Shown here piece by piece: positions 6,598 through 15,607 of a stretch of 64,000 bases of DNA. Numbering within the stretch: the stretch's first letter is position 1; each line of letters begins with the position of its first letter. The translations under genes and the position numbers were made by a program. Under the pieces are notes generated by a model. It saw nothing but the letters and a program-made list of their open reading frames with translations, had not been told where the DNA came from and did not search any database. This stretch comes from Pseudomonas laurylsulfativorans (lineage in GTDB: Bacteria > Pseudomonadota > Gammaproteobacteria > Pseudomonadales > Pseudomonadaceae): positions 1 through 64,000 of the forward strand of contig NZ_MUJK01000016.1 in NCBI RefSeq assembly GCF_002906155.1, written 5' to 3'.

Positions 6598-6995
6598 CGT
6601 CGATGGCTGAACAGAATCCTGTACATCGAGCAGAACTTTCGATACAGCATCGATCAGAGTGACCTGGCCAAGCGTTGCGGCATGACGACATTTCGCTTCA
6701 GCCGCCTGTTCAAGGAAGCCAATGGACTTGGCTTCACGGATTACATCTTGAACGAGCGCATGAACTTCGCCAAAGAACTGCTCGACAACAGCCAGATGCC
6801 TATTACCAGCATCGGCTATGAGGCCGGCTTCAAGGATCCTTCCTACTTCGCTCGTGCCTTCAAGCGTTCGCAAACTGTACGCCCAGCGAATACCGCCTGG
6901 CACGCCAACTCAGGGCGAATACCGCTGCGCAACGGGTGCAGGATGAAAAAACCACTGAAGCGCTCGAAAGCCTTGTACAAAGCCTCGGCGGTTGA
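6598..6995 (+). pseudogene. AraC-family regulator fragment, truncated and frameshifted
   Basis: The frame through 6601 encodes an almost complete AraC double helix-turn-helix (DQSDLAKRCGMTTFRFSRLF, then SIGYEAGFKDPSYFARAFKR) with no N-terminal domain and no start codon in place. At about 6872 the frame changes. The normal AraC ending TPSEYRLARQLRANT is found in another frame (ACG at about 6880) and runs to the TGA at 6993-6995. At least two lesions are thus needed: loss of the 5' part and an indel. An internal ATG at 6682 could start only a non-functional piece. It probably belonged to the decayed Tad region. Confidence 0.82.
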
Positions 6996-7016
6996 TTGGG
7001 TTTTTTACGCGCAAAC

Positions 7017-7044
7017 AAAAACGCCGCTCAATGAGCGGCGTTTT
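7017..7044. terminator. Bidirectional terminator at the end of the tRNA cluster
   Basis: CGCCGCTC (7022-7029) pairs with GAGCGGCG (7033-7040). A-runs and T-runs lie on both sides, so on the minus strand the hairpin is followed by five T. It ends the tRNA transcript and can also stop transcripts from the AraC fragment. Confidence 0.85.
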
Positions 7045-7053
7045 CGTTAAATA

Positions 7054-7129
<76 letters not shown>

Positions 7130-7132
7130 AAA

Positions 7133-7211
7133 TGGCGTCCCCTAGGGGACTCGCCCCCCTCCTGTTACCGCCATGCAAAGGCGGTGACCTAGGCCACTAG
7201 ACGAAGGGGAC
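7133..7211 (-). tRNA. Degenerate tRNA-Glu copy with UGC (Ala) anticodon; probably pseudo-tRNA
   Basis: The acceptor stem, D-arm, anticodon stem and encoded CCA match the two intact tRNA-Glu copies. The 7-base anticodon loop reads TTTGCAT instead of CTTTCAC, so the anticodon at 7177-7175 is TGC (reads Ala codons) instead of TTC. The T-stem AGGGG/CCCCT is kept, but the T-loop TTCGAGT has become GGCGAGT, losing the T54-T55 pair. Three extra bases enlarge the variable region (79 bases in total). The loss of the T-loop consensus argues for a dead copy. The anticodon loop, however, has kept a usable form. Confidence 0.85.
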
Positions 7212-7213
7212 AC

Positions 7214-7237
7214 AAAAACGCCGCTCAATAAGCGGCG
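7214..7237 (-). terminator. Internal terminator between the Glu2-Gly2 pair and the distal pair
   Basis: On the minus strand CGCCGCT, a five-base loop and AGCGGCG are followed by five T. It is a near copy of the terminator at 7017-7044 and was evidently duplicated with the Gly-Glu pair. It should stop most transcripts before the degenerate Glu copy. Confidence 0.75.
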
Positions 7238-7250
7238 CTTTCGTTAAATA

Positions 7251-7326
<76 letters not shown>

Positions 7327-7328
7327 AA

Positions 7329-7404
7329 TGGCGTCCCCTAGGGGACTCGAACCCCTGTTACCGCCGTGAAAGGGCGGTGTCCTAGGCCACTAGACGAAGG
7401 GGAC
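7329..7404 (-). tRNA. tRNA-Glu (TTC), copy 2
   Basis: This 76-base cloverleaf starts GTCCCCTTCGTCTAG. The anticodon loop is CTTTCAC (anticodon TTC), the T-loop TTCGAGT, and CCA is encoded. It is an intact gene and identical to copy 3. Confidence 0.97.
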
Positions 7405-7508
7405 ACGCTACCCGGAACACATGGTGTGTGTTTCGGTGTCCAGATCCGCATCCGAAGACTTGGTTCTGGTTTCACTCAGCCCTGCCCGAAAGCAACGCTG
7501 TTTAAAAT

Positions 7509-7584
<76 letters not shown>

Positions 7585-7586
7585 AT

Positions 7587-7662
7587 TGGCGTCCCCTAGG
7601 GGACTCGAACCCCTGTTACCGCCGTGAAAGGGCGGTGTCCTAGGCCACTAGACGAAGGGGAC
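7587..7662 (-). tRNA. tRNA-Glu (TTC), copy 3 (promoter-proximal)
   Basis: The cloverleaf is intact, with anticodon TTC and encoded CCA. It is the first gene of the leftward tRNA transcript, about 60 bases downstream of a strong promoter. Confidence 0.97.
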
Positions 7663-7723
7663 ACACTACAACATTCACTCCCTGCTTCGTTCCGCTGTGT
7701 GCTTTACGCTGCAAGTGGCGCGC

Positions 7724-7752
7724 ATTCTATGGATGGATTGAGAGGTCGTCAA
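7724..7752 (-). promoter_or_regulatory. Promoter of the tRNA cluster
   Basis: On the minus strand TTGACG (7752-7747) and TAGAAT (7729-7724) are 17 bases apart. A GC-rich discriminator (GCGCGCC) follows, typical of stringently controlled stable-RNA promoters. Confidence 0.85.
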
Positions 7753-8034
7753 CCCCCTGATATAAATTTATTTAAATCAATGACTTCGCCCTGCTTTTGA
7801 GCGCCGTTGCGGCTTTTCCGCTGCCCGGCGTTTGACGCCTATATTCTGACACCCGCCAAGACGTTATAGTCCACCCGGTGATGGCAATCTGTACACCGCG
7901 TGCCACCATTTATAGAAGCGGGGCTGCGGCCGATATAAGCGCAGGCATGTCCGATCCAACCCGTCATGCGGGCCTAGGCGCTCAAATGCCAAGCCACTAA
8001 ACTCGCATGCGTACCCTAAAAAGAGGTCTTACCG
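7753..8034. other. Intergenic stretch; no gene seen
   Basis: These 282 bases between the tRNA promoter and the next gene include an AT-rich block next to the promoter (7760-7780), which may act as an UP-type element. No coding frame or hairpin stands out. Confidence 0.5.
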
Positions 8035-8805
8035 GTGACGCCACTCATGATCACCCTGCTAGTCGTAGTCGGGATCGCGCTGTTGATCGCCATTGGCTAC
8101 ATGAACCATGTGGTGGAAAACAACAAGCTGGAAAAGGCCCGTACCAAGATTGAGCTCAACGATCGCCTGCGACGCTGCGGCGAAATCACCGAGACTTTCC
8201 CAGGCCAACTGATGACCCCGGCACTCAAGCTGCTGTTGGCTCGCCTGGAACTGAACGTCTGCCAGCGCCTGCTCAACCTGGAAAAATCCAGCGCCAACCT
8301 CAAGGCACGGATCGCCGAGCTGGAAGCTCTTGTCGGCCAGGGTGAATCCATCCCGGTCAACAATCCGCCAGCACCGATCCAGACCGAAGCCAAGGCCAAG
8401 GATGTACGCTTCCTGCTCGAAGCCCTGCATGGTCAAATCACCCGCGCAGCACAGGACGGCTTCCTGTCCCCCAACGAGGCCAAACGCTGGATCCGTGAAG
8501 TGCGCCACATCCTGGTGCTGCTGCACATCGAGTTTTTCAACAACCTCGGCCAGCACTCCTTGCAACAGAACCAGCCCGGGCAGGCTCGCCTGGCATTCGA
8601 GCGCGGCGTGCAATATCTGCGTAAACAACAGGAGCCACAGGTCTACGCCGAGCAACTGGAATACCTGGAAAAACTCCTGGCCCGCGCCAATGACCAGGTC
8701 ATGGATCGCATTGCACCGGTCGAAGGCGAGGTCAACCAGTTGACCGAAGGCCTCAAAGACGTCGAGGCCGACGCGGACTGGAAAAAGAAAGTGATCTACG
8801 ACTGA
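8035..8805 (+). CDS. Conserved membrane-anchored protein of unknown function
   Basis: The product has 256 residues with one N-terminal membrane helix (about 5-23) and no cleavage site. The long charged, helical body (about 28-250) faces the cytoplasm or periplasm; the orientation is not decided. It has Leu-rich heptads at about 60-110 and TPR-like helices at about 170-225 (LAFERGVQYLRKQQEP). I do not recognise a named family. The GTG at 8035 is preceded by AGAGG at a suitable distance; an in-frame ATG at 8047 is a second choice. It stands alone between the tRNA cluster and a convergent chemoreceptor gene. Confidence 0.8.
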   Translation: MTPLMITLLVVVGIALLIAIGYMNHVVENNKLEKARTKIELNDRLRRCGEITETFPGQLMTPALKLLLARLELNVCQRLLNLEKSSANLKARIAELEALVGQGESIPVNNPPAPIQTEAKAKDVRFLLEALHGQITRAAQDGFLSPNEAKRWIREVRHILVLLHIEFFNNLGQHSLQQNQPGQARLAFERGVQYLRKQQEPQVYAEQLEYLEKLLARANDQVMDRIAPVEGEVNQLTEGLKDVEADADWKKKVIYD

Positions 8806-8820
8806 TCAGCGAAAACCACT

Positions 8821-8934
8821 GTAGGAGCGAACTTGCTCCGGGCGGCGTTCCGACGATGGACTCCAGATCGCCGCGTTCAACCAGTAAACGCGCGTTATCT
8901 TTAACGACCATCGCGAGCAAGCTCGCTCCTACAG
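8821..8934. repeat. Composite REP element overlapping the chemoreceptor stop
   Basis: Two facing REP halves (GTAGGAGCGAACTTGCTCC and GCGAGCAAGCTCGCTCCTAC) enclose a spacer that, in inverted orientation, resembles the spacer of the 186-1862 array. The right edge contains the TAG stop (8931-8929) of the next gene. Confidence 0.85.
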
Positions 8935-10893
8935 CCTGAAATGCCCCACCATGCCCTTCAGTTCAACCCCCAGTTGCGCCAATTGGATACTGGATGCCGC
9001 GTTGCCCTGCATCGCCAGCGATGACTGATCGGCACTGGCGCGAATACTGGTGACACTGCGATTGATCTCTTCTGCCACCGAGCTTTGTTCCTCGGCCGCC
9101 GCGGCAATCTGCTGGTTCATCTGCTGGATCAACGATACCGCCGCCGCAATGCTGCCCAGCGCACTCTCGGTCTGCAAGGCATCGCTGACCGCCAGCTTCA
9201 CCAACTCGCCACTGCTCTGGATCTGCTGCACCGACGACTGTGCAGCCGTGCGCAATGCACTGACCAGACGCTCGATCTCCTCGGTCGATTGCTGGGTTCG
9301 CTTGGCCAACGCACGCACTTCATCGGCCACCACGGCAAAGCCCCTGCCCTGCTCGCCGGCCCGCGCAGCCTCGATCGCCGCGTTCAATGCCAGCAGGTTG
9401 GTCTGCTCCGCCACGCTTTTGATCACACTCAAAACCGTGCCGATGTTCTGGATTTCCGCACTCAGGCTTTCAATGCTGGAACTGGCGGAAGTGGCCGAAT
9501 CCGCCAACTGCTCGATCCGCACCATGCTCTGGCGCACCACCTGCTGACCGCTTTCAACCTTGCCGTCAGCCGTTTGCGCAGCCAGGGCTGCTTCCTCTGC
9601 ATTGCGCGCGACATCATGCACCGTGGCCGTCATCTGATTCATTGCGGTGGCGACTTGTTCGGTTTCCTCCTTCTGCGTGCTGACCTCGAGATTGGTCTGC
9701 TCAGTCACCGCCGACAGCGATTGCGCGGAAGTGGCCAGCTGTTCGATTCCCGACTGCAAGCCACTGACGATATGGCTGAGCCCCGCGCCCATTTGCTGCA
9801 TTGCCTGCATCAACTGGCCGATTTCGTCACGACGGCTTACGTCAACGGTTCCACTCAAGTCCCCCGAGGCAATCTGTTGCGCCACATGAATCACACTGCG
9901 CAGCGGTGCCACGATCAAGCGGGTGATGAACCACGCGGCAATCAGCCCGACCAGCAAAGCCAGAGCAGAAGAGCCGATAATCAGCAGCGAGTTCTTTTTC
10001 AATTCAGCCTGCATCGCCTGGTCTTGCGCGACATAAGCCTGATCCACCCGCTCGACCACTTGGGCGGCGCGTTGGTGCAACTGCTGATAGACGGTTTTTT
10101 CCTGTTCCAGCAGGCCGGTGTACTCGGCAAGTTTGTCGCTGAAGCTGGCGATATGACCTGTCACCTCATTGAGGACGGTCTGGTAACCCTCATCCTTGAC
10201 CGTGGTCTTGAGCTGCTCGGCCTGGTTCAATGCCTGGCTGGCCTGTTCGATCTTGCCTTGCCCGGCGCTGTCGTCGCCTTTGCGGCTTTGATCCAGACGC
10301 ACGCGTGCTTCATTCATGGCTTGCAGCATCAAGCGTGAAACCTGGCTGACCTGATTGGCCTGCTCGATGAATTGCGCACCGTCCTTGCCTTCGGAATCCT
10401 TCAGCGTATAGGCACCGTCATCGGCGAGCCCGGATTGCAATACATCAAGATTATTGGCCACGCTGGACACCGACCAACTGGCCATTTCCAGCGCCAGGTC
10501 CTTGGCCTGGGTGAGCGAGACAAACTCGTCGAAGGCCTTGCGATAGGCGCCCAGGGACTGTTCGACATCATTCATCACTGGCACGTTGGCCGCAGACGCG
10601 GCCTTGAGCTGGCTGGCCAGAGTGATCAAACCATCGACGCCCTCGTGCAGGGCATCGACGGTTTTGGGATTGCCGTGCAAGGCGTATTCCTGCTCCAGCA
10701 GCCGCACCTTGAGCAAACCGCTATTGAGCGAAGACATTTGCTTGAGCCCGTCGAAGCGCTGGCTGATCGTTTGCAGGGACCACACGCCAATGCCCGCTAC
10801 CAGCGCTGTCAACAACAGCACCAGGACAAACCCGACACCCAGTTTTTTCGCCATACCGAGGTTGGCAAAACGTCCTTGCACGGCCGAAATCAT
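8929..10893 (-). CDS. Methyl-accepting chemotaxis protein, HBM-type sensor domain
   Basis: The product has 654 residues. TM1 is at about 18-40, a large all-helical periplasmic domain (about 45-300) resembles the helical bimodular (HBM) type, and TM2 is at about 302-327. HAMP follows, then a signalling domain whose hairpin tip EQTNLLALNAAIEAARAGEQ is near 500. HBM receptors such as McpS bind organic acids, but the ligand here cannot be read. The ATG at 10893 has AGGGGA 8 bases upstream; the longer frame to 10980 adds an implausible N-terminus. There is no C-terminal CheR pentapeptide. The stop codon lies inside a REP element. Confidence 0.92.
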   Translation of the reverse strand: MISAVQGRFANLGMAKKLGVGFVLVLLLTALVAGIGVWSLQTISQRFDGLKQMSSLNSGLLKVRLLEQEYALHGNPKTVDALHEGVDGLITLASQLKAASAANVPVMNDVEQSLGAYRKAFDEFVSLTQAKDLALEMASWSVSSVANNLDVLQSGLADDGAYTLKDSEGKDGAQFIEQANQVSQVSRLMLQAMNEARVRLDQSRKGDDSAGQGKIEQASQALNQAEQLKTTVKDEGYQTVLNEVTGHIASFSDKLAEYTGLLEQEKTVYQQLHQRAAQVVERVDQAYVAQDQAMQAELKKNSLLIIGSSALALLVGLIAAWFITRLIVAPLRSVIHVAQQIASGDLSGTVDVSRRDEIGQLMQAMQQMGAGLSHIVSGLQSGIEQLATSAQSLSAVTEQTNLEVSTQKEETEQVATAMNQMTATVHDVARNAEEAALAAQTADGKVESGQQVVRQSMVRIEQLADSATSASSSIESLSAEIQNIGTVLSVIKSVAEQTNLLALNAAIEAARAGEQGRGFAVVADEVRALAKRTQQSTEEIERLVSALRTAAQSSVQQIQSSGELVKLAVSDALQTESALGSIAAAVSLIQQMNQQIAAAAEEQSSVAEEINRSVTSIRASADQSSLAMQGNAASSIQLAQLGVELKGMVGHFRL

Positions 10894-11001
10894 TGCACTT
10901 AGTCCCCTGCCAAAGTCTGTAGGCGCAGATTCGCAACGGGCCAGTAGCAACACAAGGCTCTGGCGCCGGAATAATGGCAAAAAGCTACGCCAACGTCGTT
11001 T

Positions 11002-12387
11002 TCAGAACGCTTGAGGTCGATCCGGGGCAGTGGCCTGAAAGAACGCACGGGCACGCGGGTCACAGGCATAGGCCACGTTGATACGCTGCCAGTCACTGGC
11101 CCCGCCAGAGGAGTTGAAGGCGGTCTTCGATGACAGCAGCACACCCAGACGGCGTGCCTGGGTCCGCACCTGATCGTAGTCAGACATGCGTGATCGCGCC
11201 CAAATGAACAGGCCTCCCGCCGGCTTGCCGAAAATTTCCCATTCGGCATCCTCGAGCATTTGCAACACCACCAGCCGGTCGTTGCTCAAGCGTTGGCGCT
11301 GACGTTGCACCAGTTTGCCGTAGGCACCGTTAGCCAACAGGCACGTCAGCACCGACTCGCAGAATCGAGAGGCGCCCATGCCAGTGATCATCTTGATCTC
11401 GGCCAGACGCGTGATGACTGCAGAACCGGCCACCACGAAACCGACCCGCAAGGAACTGCTGAGGGTCTTCGAATAGCTGCCCACGTAAATCACGTTGTCA
11501 TCCAGCGCAGCCAGTCGCGTACCGGAACCACTGCGCAGATCCGCATAAACGTCGTCTTCGATCACCTGCACGCCAAAGGTTTTGGCCAGTTGCAGCACAC
11601 GGCGCGCCACCACTGGTGCAAGGTTGCTGCCGGTCGGGTTGTGATAAAAACTATTGATCAACAGCCCCTGAGGCCGGTGTTTGAGCAGCAACGATTCGAG
11701 TACCTCCACGTCCGGCCCACGCGGTGTTCGCGGCACCTCGACCATGTCGATGCCGTGTAGCCTGAGCAGATCGAACAGCACCGGATAGCCGGGACTCTCC
11801 ACGACCACACAATCACCGGCCTTGAACAGTGTCCGCACAATCAGGTCCAGCCCCTGACTGGCACCGGCCGTGGTCATGATCCGGTTGTCCTGCGCCTGGA
11901 TATCCAACTGCCTGAGGCGCTTGAGTATCTGTTGTCGCAAGGCTGGCAAACCCAGCGGCGTGCTGTAGTTGAACAGGCTGGCCGTATCGGTACGACTGAC
12001 TTGCCGAATCGCGTAAATCAGATCGTCGGTCTCGCGCCAGCTTTCAGGCAGCCCGCCACAGCCCAGCCTCAACTCACCCGACCAAGGCTCATGCTCGGGC
12101 TCGGCCCCCTCAAACCACGCAGGCTCGTGCTTTGCGCTTGTGATCAATGCCGGGTCGGCAACCGTATAGCCGGCCCCATGACCTGACACCAACTTCCCCT
12201 GCGTCACCAGGCGTTCGCAGGCCTGAACGACGCTTAACTGACTGAGCAAATTGATCCGCGCAATCTGTCGCACCGAAGGCAGGCGTGTACCGGGCGATAC
12301 CCCGCTGGATTGAAGCCAGCAGGTCAGCGCGTCAACAATTTGCTGTACGACGGGCACAAGCGCCTGTCGATCGATTCTCAACTCCAT
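11002..12387 (-). CDS. MocR/PdxR-type regulator (GntR HTH plus aminotransferase fold)
   Basis: The product (461 residues) has a GntR winged helix at about 8-75 (PGTRLPSVRQIARINLLSQL) and a fold-type I aminotransferase domain at about 105-450. The PLP lysine is in SYSKTLSSSLRVGF (Lys about 307), with the HNPTG motif before it. Such proteins use PLP to sense an amine or vitamin and control a nearby gene. The target is unknown. The ATG at 12387 is used; a TTG at 12393 sits closer to the AGGAG and is an alternative. The divergence from the chemoreceptor is not preserved; both genes run leftward with a 108-base gap. Confidence 0.88.
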   Translation of the reverse strand: MELRIDRQALVPVVQQIVDALTCWLQSSGVSPGTRLPSVRQIARINLLSQLSVVQACERLVTQGKLVSGHGAGYTVADPALITSAKHEPAWFEGAEPEHEPWSGELRLGCGGLPESWRETDDLIYAIRQVSRTDTASLFNYSTPLGLPALRQQILKRLRQLDIQAQDNRIMTTAGASQGLDLIVRTLFKAGDCVVVESPGYPVLFDLLRLHGIDMVEVPRTPRGPDVEVLESLLLKHRPQGLLINSFYHNPTGSNLAPVVARRVLQLAKTFGVQVIEDDVYADLRSGSGTRLAALDDNVIYVGSYSKTLSSSLRVGFVVAGSAVITRLAEIKMITGMGASRFCESVLTCLLANGAYGKLVQRQRQRLSNDRLVVLQMLEDAEWEIFGKPAGGLFIWARSRMSDYDQVRTQARRLGVLLSSKTAFNSSGGASDWQRINVAYACDPRARAFFQATAPDRPQAF

Positions 12388-12550
12388 GAGCAAGCAAACT
12401 CCTGTTGATTTTGCGAGAAGCAGTTAATCACAGGAGCGTTCGCAGGCATGTGCGACAACGCCGCCAAAACCCTTTGTTCTAATCAATTGAAACACTTTGC
12501 CCGGTCCGTTAACGGAACCAAAAAAACTGTGGGAGCGGCGGTGCGTCGTT

Positions 12551-13312
12551 TTAAAACGCGGTGACACCGCCGTCCACGGCCAATGAGTGCCCCGTGGTGA
12601 ACGCCGCGCCATCGCTGCACAGATACAGCACCGCACTGGCGATCTCTTCGACCTTGCCGATGCGACCGACCGGATGCATGGCGTTGGCAAACTCGCCTTT
12701 TTTCGGATCGGCCTCATAAGCGCGACGGAACATATCGGTGTCGATCACCGCCGGGCACACGGCGTTGACCCGGATTTTTTTCTTCGCGTACTCAATGGCC
12801 GCCGACTTGGTCAGGCCGATCACCGCATGTTTGGAGGCTGCATAGATGCTCATTTTCGGCGCCGCCCCAAGGCCGGCCACCGATGCCGTATTGACGATCG
12901 CGCCGCCCCCTTGCGCCAGCAGCAGCGGCAACTGGTATTTCATGCACAGCCAGACACCTTTGACGTTGACGCCCATGATCGCGTCGAATTCGTCGAGCGT
13001 ACCTTCCGCCAGCTTGCCTTTCTCGATTTCGATACCGGCGTTGTTGAAGGCATAGTCAAAGCGACCGTAGGTTTTGATCACCTCATCCATCAGATTTTTT
13101 ACATCGCTTTCCAGGGTAACGTTGCAGCGCACGAAGGTCGCTTCGCCACCGGTCGTACGAATCAACGCCACGGTGCCCTCGCCGCCCGCCATGTCCATAT
13201 CGGCCACTACTACCTTCAGGCCCTCGGCGGCAAATGCCTGGGCGGTCGCGCGACCAATACCGGCCGCCCCGCCTGTCACCACGACCACCTGGCCGGAAAA
13301 CGTCATGCTCAT
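12551..13312 (-). CDS. Short-chain dehydrogenase/reductase (NAD-preferring)
   Basis: The product is a classical 253-residue SDR. It has the cofactor motif TGGAAGIG (13-20), Asp38 at the end of the second strand (predicts NAD over NADP), NNAG at about 90-93 and the catalytic Ser144, Tyr157 and Lys161. The substrate is unknown. The ATG at 13312 has GAGGA 7 bases upstream; the frame is open further but without a ribosome site. It is divergent from the next gene, with 236 bases between the starts. Confidence 0.92.
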   Translation of the reverse strand: MSMTFSGQVVVVTGGAAGIGRATAQAFAAEGLKVVVADMDMAGGEGTVALIRTTGGEATFVRCNVTLESDVKNLMDEVIKTYGRFDYAFNNAGIEIEKGKLAEGTLDEFDAIMGVNVKGVWLCMKYQLPLLLAQGGGAIVNTASVAGLGAAPKMSIYAASKHAVIGLTKSAAIEYAKKKIRVNAVCPAVIDTDMFRRAYEADPKKGEFANAMHPVGRIGKVEEIASAVLYLCSDGAAFTTGHSLAVDGGVTAF

Positions 13313-13548
13313 TGTTATGTCCTCGAAGAGAAGAAAGCGGGGAATCGCGTAGGGCCAGTCTAGCCATGGAGGTCTTGAACACGGCAGCACTATCAAGACT
13401 CCGGTTGAGCCCCCATGAGTTGTAGTGATGGAACCGCCGTACCAACTATCACTGCACTGGATCAACGTGCATTCGCCGCATCAGCCGAGCTTGCGGCATC
13501 GTCGCTGACCGGCTATCAACAAAGCTTCATTCATCTTGAGTGCCTGCC

Positions 13549-14553
13549 ATGACCTCCCAGACCAATCGCCAATTCCTGCTCGCCAAACGCCCGGTGGGCG
13601 CGGCGACCCGCGAGACATTCACCTATCAGGAAGTACCGGTCGGCGAGCCGGCGGCGGGTCAGATCCTGGTCGAAAACCAATACCTGTCCCTGGACCCGGC
13701 CATGCGTGGCTGGATGAATGAGGGCAAGTCCTACATCCCGCCGGTCGGACTCGGCGAAGTCATGCGCGCCTTGGGTGTGGGCAAAGTCATTGCGTCGAAC
13801 AACCCGGGGTTTGCGGTCGGGGATTACGTCAACGGCGCCCTGGGCGTGCAGGATTTTTTCCTCGGCGAGCCGCGAGGTTTCTATAAAGTCGATCCGAAAC
13901 TGGCCCCTTTGCCACGTTACTTGTCGGCGCTGGGCATGACCGGGATGACGGCGTACTTCGCCCTGCTTGACGTTGGCGCTCCGAAGGCCGGTGATACCGT
14001 GGTGCTGTCGGGCGCGGCAGGGGCTGTGGGCAGCATCGCCGGGCAGATCGCCAAGATCAAAGGGTGCCGTGTCGTGGGCATCGCCGGCGGTGCGGACAAG
14101 TGCAAGTTCCTGATCGATGAACTGGGTTTCGACGGTGCTATCGACTACAAGAGCGAAGATGTCCTCGCCGGTCTCAAGCGCGAGTGCCCGAAAGGCGTCG
14201 ACGTATACTTCGATAACGTCGGCGGCGACATTCTCGACGCGGTGTTGAGCCGTCTGAACATGAAGGCGCGGGTGGTGATTTGCGGCGCCATCAGCCAGTA
14301 CAACAACAAGGAAGCGGTCAAGGGGCCGGCCAACTACCTGTCGCTACTGGTCAACCGCGCGCGCATGGAAGGTTTTGTGGTGATGGACTATGCCGCCCAG
14401 TACGCCAGCGCCGCCCAGGAAATGGCCGGCTGGATGGCCAAGGGGCAACTCAAGAGCAAGGAAGACATCGTCGAAGGACTGGAGACCTTCCCGGAGACGC
14501 TGATGAAATTGTTCAGCGGTGAGAATTTCGGGAAGTTGGTGTTGAAGGTTTGA
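13549..14553 (+). CDS. NADP-dependent zinc-free MDR oxidoreductase (CurA/YncB-like)
   Basis: The 334-residue protein has a GroES-like N-terminal domain and a Rossmann domain with the motif SGAAGAVGSIAGQIAKIKG at about 152-170. It has no zinc-binding cysteines, as in the leukotriene B4 dehydrogenase / curcumin reductase group that reduces enone double bonds with NADPH. YFDNVGGDILDAVL near 223 is also typical. The ATG at 13549 was chosen; a GTG at 13540 is possible. The physiological substrate cannot be told. Confidence 0.9.
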   Translation: MTSQTNRQFLLAKRPVGAATRETFTYQEVPVGEPAAGQILVENQYLSLDPAMRGWMNEGKSYIPPVGLGEVMRALGVGKVIASNNPGFAVGDYVNGALGVQDFFLGEPRGFYKVDPKLAPLPRYLSALGMTGMTAYFALLDVGAPKAGDTVVLSGAAGAVGSIAGQIAKIKGCRVVGIAGGADKCKFLIDELGFDGAIDYKSEDVLAGLKRECPKGVDVYFDNVGGDILDAVLSRLNMKARVVICGAISQYNNKEAVKGPANYLSLLVNRARMEGFVVMDYAAQYASAAQEMAGWMAKGQLKSKEDIVEGLETFPETLMKLFSGENFGKLVLKV

Positions 14554-14563
14554 CGCAGTCCTT

Positions 14564-14650
14564 GTAGGAGCTGGCTTGCCAGCAATGCAGGCACCGCGGT
14601 TACTCAGGTAAGCCGTGGTGATGCAATCGCCGGCAAGCCGGCTCCTACAG
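14564..14650. repeat. Composite REP element between convergent genes
   Basis: Facing halves GTAGGAGCTGGCTTGCCAGC and GCCGGCAAGCCGGCTCCTAC lie between the MDR gene and pyrF and may help end both transcripts. Confidence 0.85.
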
Positions 14651-14659
14651 GTTTAGTGT

Positions 14660-15358
14660 TTAGGCCAACTCAGCCACGACCGAAGCCAGCGCCTTGGCCG
14701 GATCGGCTGCCTGGCTGATCGGGCGGCCGATCACCAGGTAGTCGGAACCGGCATCCAGCGCCTGACGCGGTGTCAGAATGCGGCGCTGATCGTCCTGTGC
14801 GCTGCCCGCCGGACGAATCCCCGGGGTCACCAGTTGCAGCGACGGATGCGCCGATTTCAGCGCCTGGGCTTCCAGGGCCGAGCACACCAGACCATCCATC
14901 CCGGCTTTTTCCGCCAGAGCGGCCAGACGCAGCACCTGCTCCTGGGGCTCGATGTCCAGACCGATACCCGCCAGATCTTCACGCTCCATGCTGGTCAACA
15001 CGGTCACGCCGATCAGCAGTGGTTTCGGACCGCTGCGCTGATCCAGCACTTCACGGCACGCGGCCATCATGCGCAGGCCACCGGAGCAATGCACGTTGAC
15101 CATCCACACGCCCATTTCCGCTGCCGCCTTGACGGCCATCGCAGTGGTGTTCGGGATGTCGTGGAACTTGAGGTCCAGGAACACTTCGAAACCCTTGTCG
15201 CGCAGGGTGCCGACGATTTCCGAGGCGCAGCTGGTGAACAGCTCCTTACCGACTTTGACCCGGCACAGTTTCGGGTCCAACTGATCGGCCAGCTTCAGTG
15301 CGGCGTCACGGGTAGGGAAATCCAGGGCGACGATGATAGGAGTCTGGCAGGCGGACAT
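14660..15358 (-). CDS. pyrF: Orotidine 5'-phosphate decarboxylase
   Basis: This 232-residue protein catalyses the last step of de novo UMP synthesis, OMP to UMP, in the cytoplasm. The catalytic Asp-Lys-Asp array DLKFHDIPNT (Asp62, Lys64, Asp67) and the phosphate-binding end TPGIRP...GSDYLVIGRPI are present, and the length fits the bacterial short form. The ATG at 15358 gives the usual MSACQTPIIVALDF start; an extension to 15394 is unlikely. It appears to be transcribed alone. Confidence 0.97.
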   Translation of the reverse strand: MSACQTPIIVALDFPTRDAALKLADQLDPKLCRVKVGKELFTSCASEIVGTLRDKGFEVFLDLKFHDIPNTTAMAVKAAAEMGVWMVNVHCSGGLRMMAACREVLDQRSGPKPLLIGVTVLTSMEREDLAGIGLDIEPQEQVLRLAALAEKAGMDGLVCSALEAQALKSAHPSLQLVTPGIRPAGSAQDDQRRILTPRQALDAGSDYLVIGRPISQAADPAKALASVVAELA

Positions 15359-15607
15359 GAGTGGGCTCTCAGGCAAGTCGAAATCGGCGCGCATTGTAGC
15401 GGAACCAGCGGCGCTGCGGGACCCGATGATCGGTAAATCGTCGAGTCGGCTCCGGCAAGACTAGCCCTTGAAGCGATTGTGTCGAGTTCGACACACACAC
15501 GACACGCCCGCAACACCCAGCCCCGCTACCCTCGGCAACCGCAACAGGTCCTTACAGCAGCACTTCCCGCCTCCGGGCCGGACGCCTATGCTGGAACCAC
15601 AACCTCG

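Noticed and set aside
9085..10338. Long plus-strand open frame of 417 codons opposite the chemoreceptor
   Set aside because: It is antisense to a well-supported chemoreceptor in a GC-rich region where the third-position GC of the real gene keeps antisense frames open. The product is Gln/His/Arg-rich with no domain.
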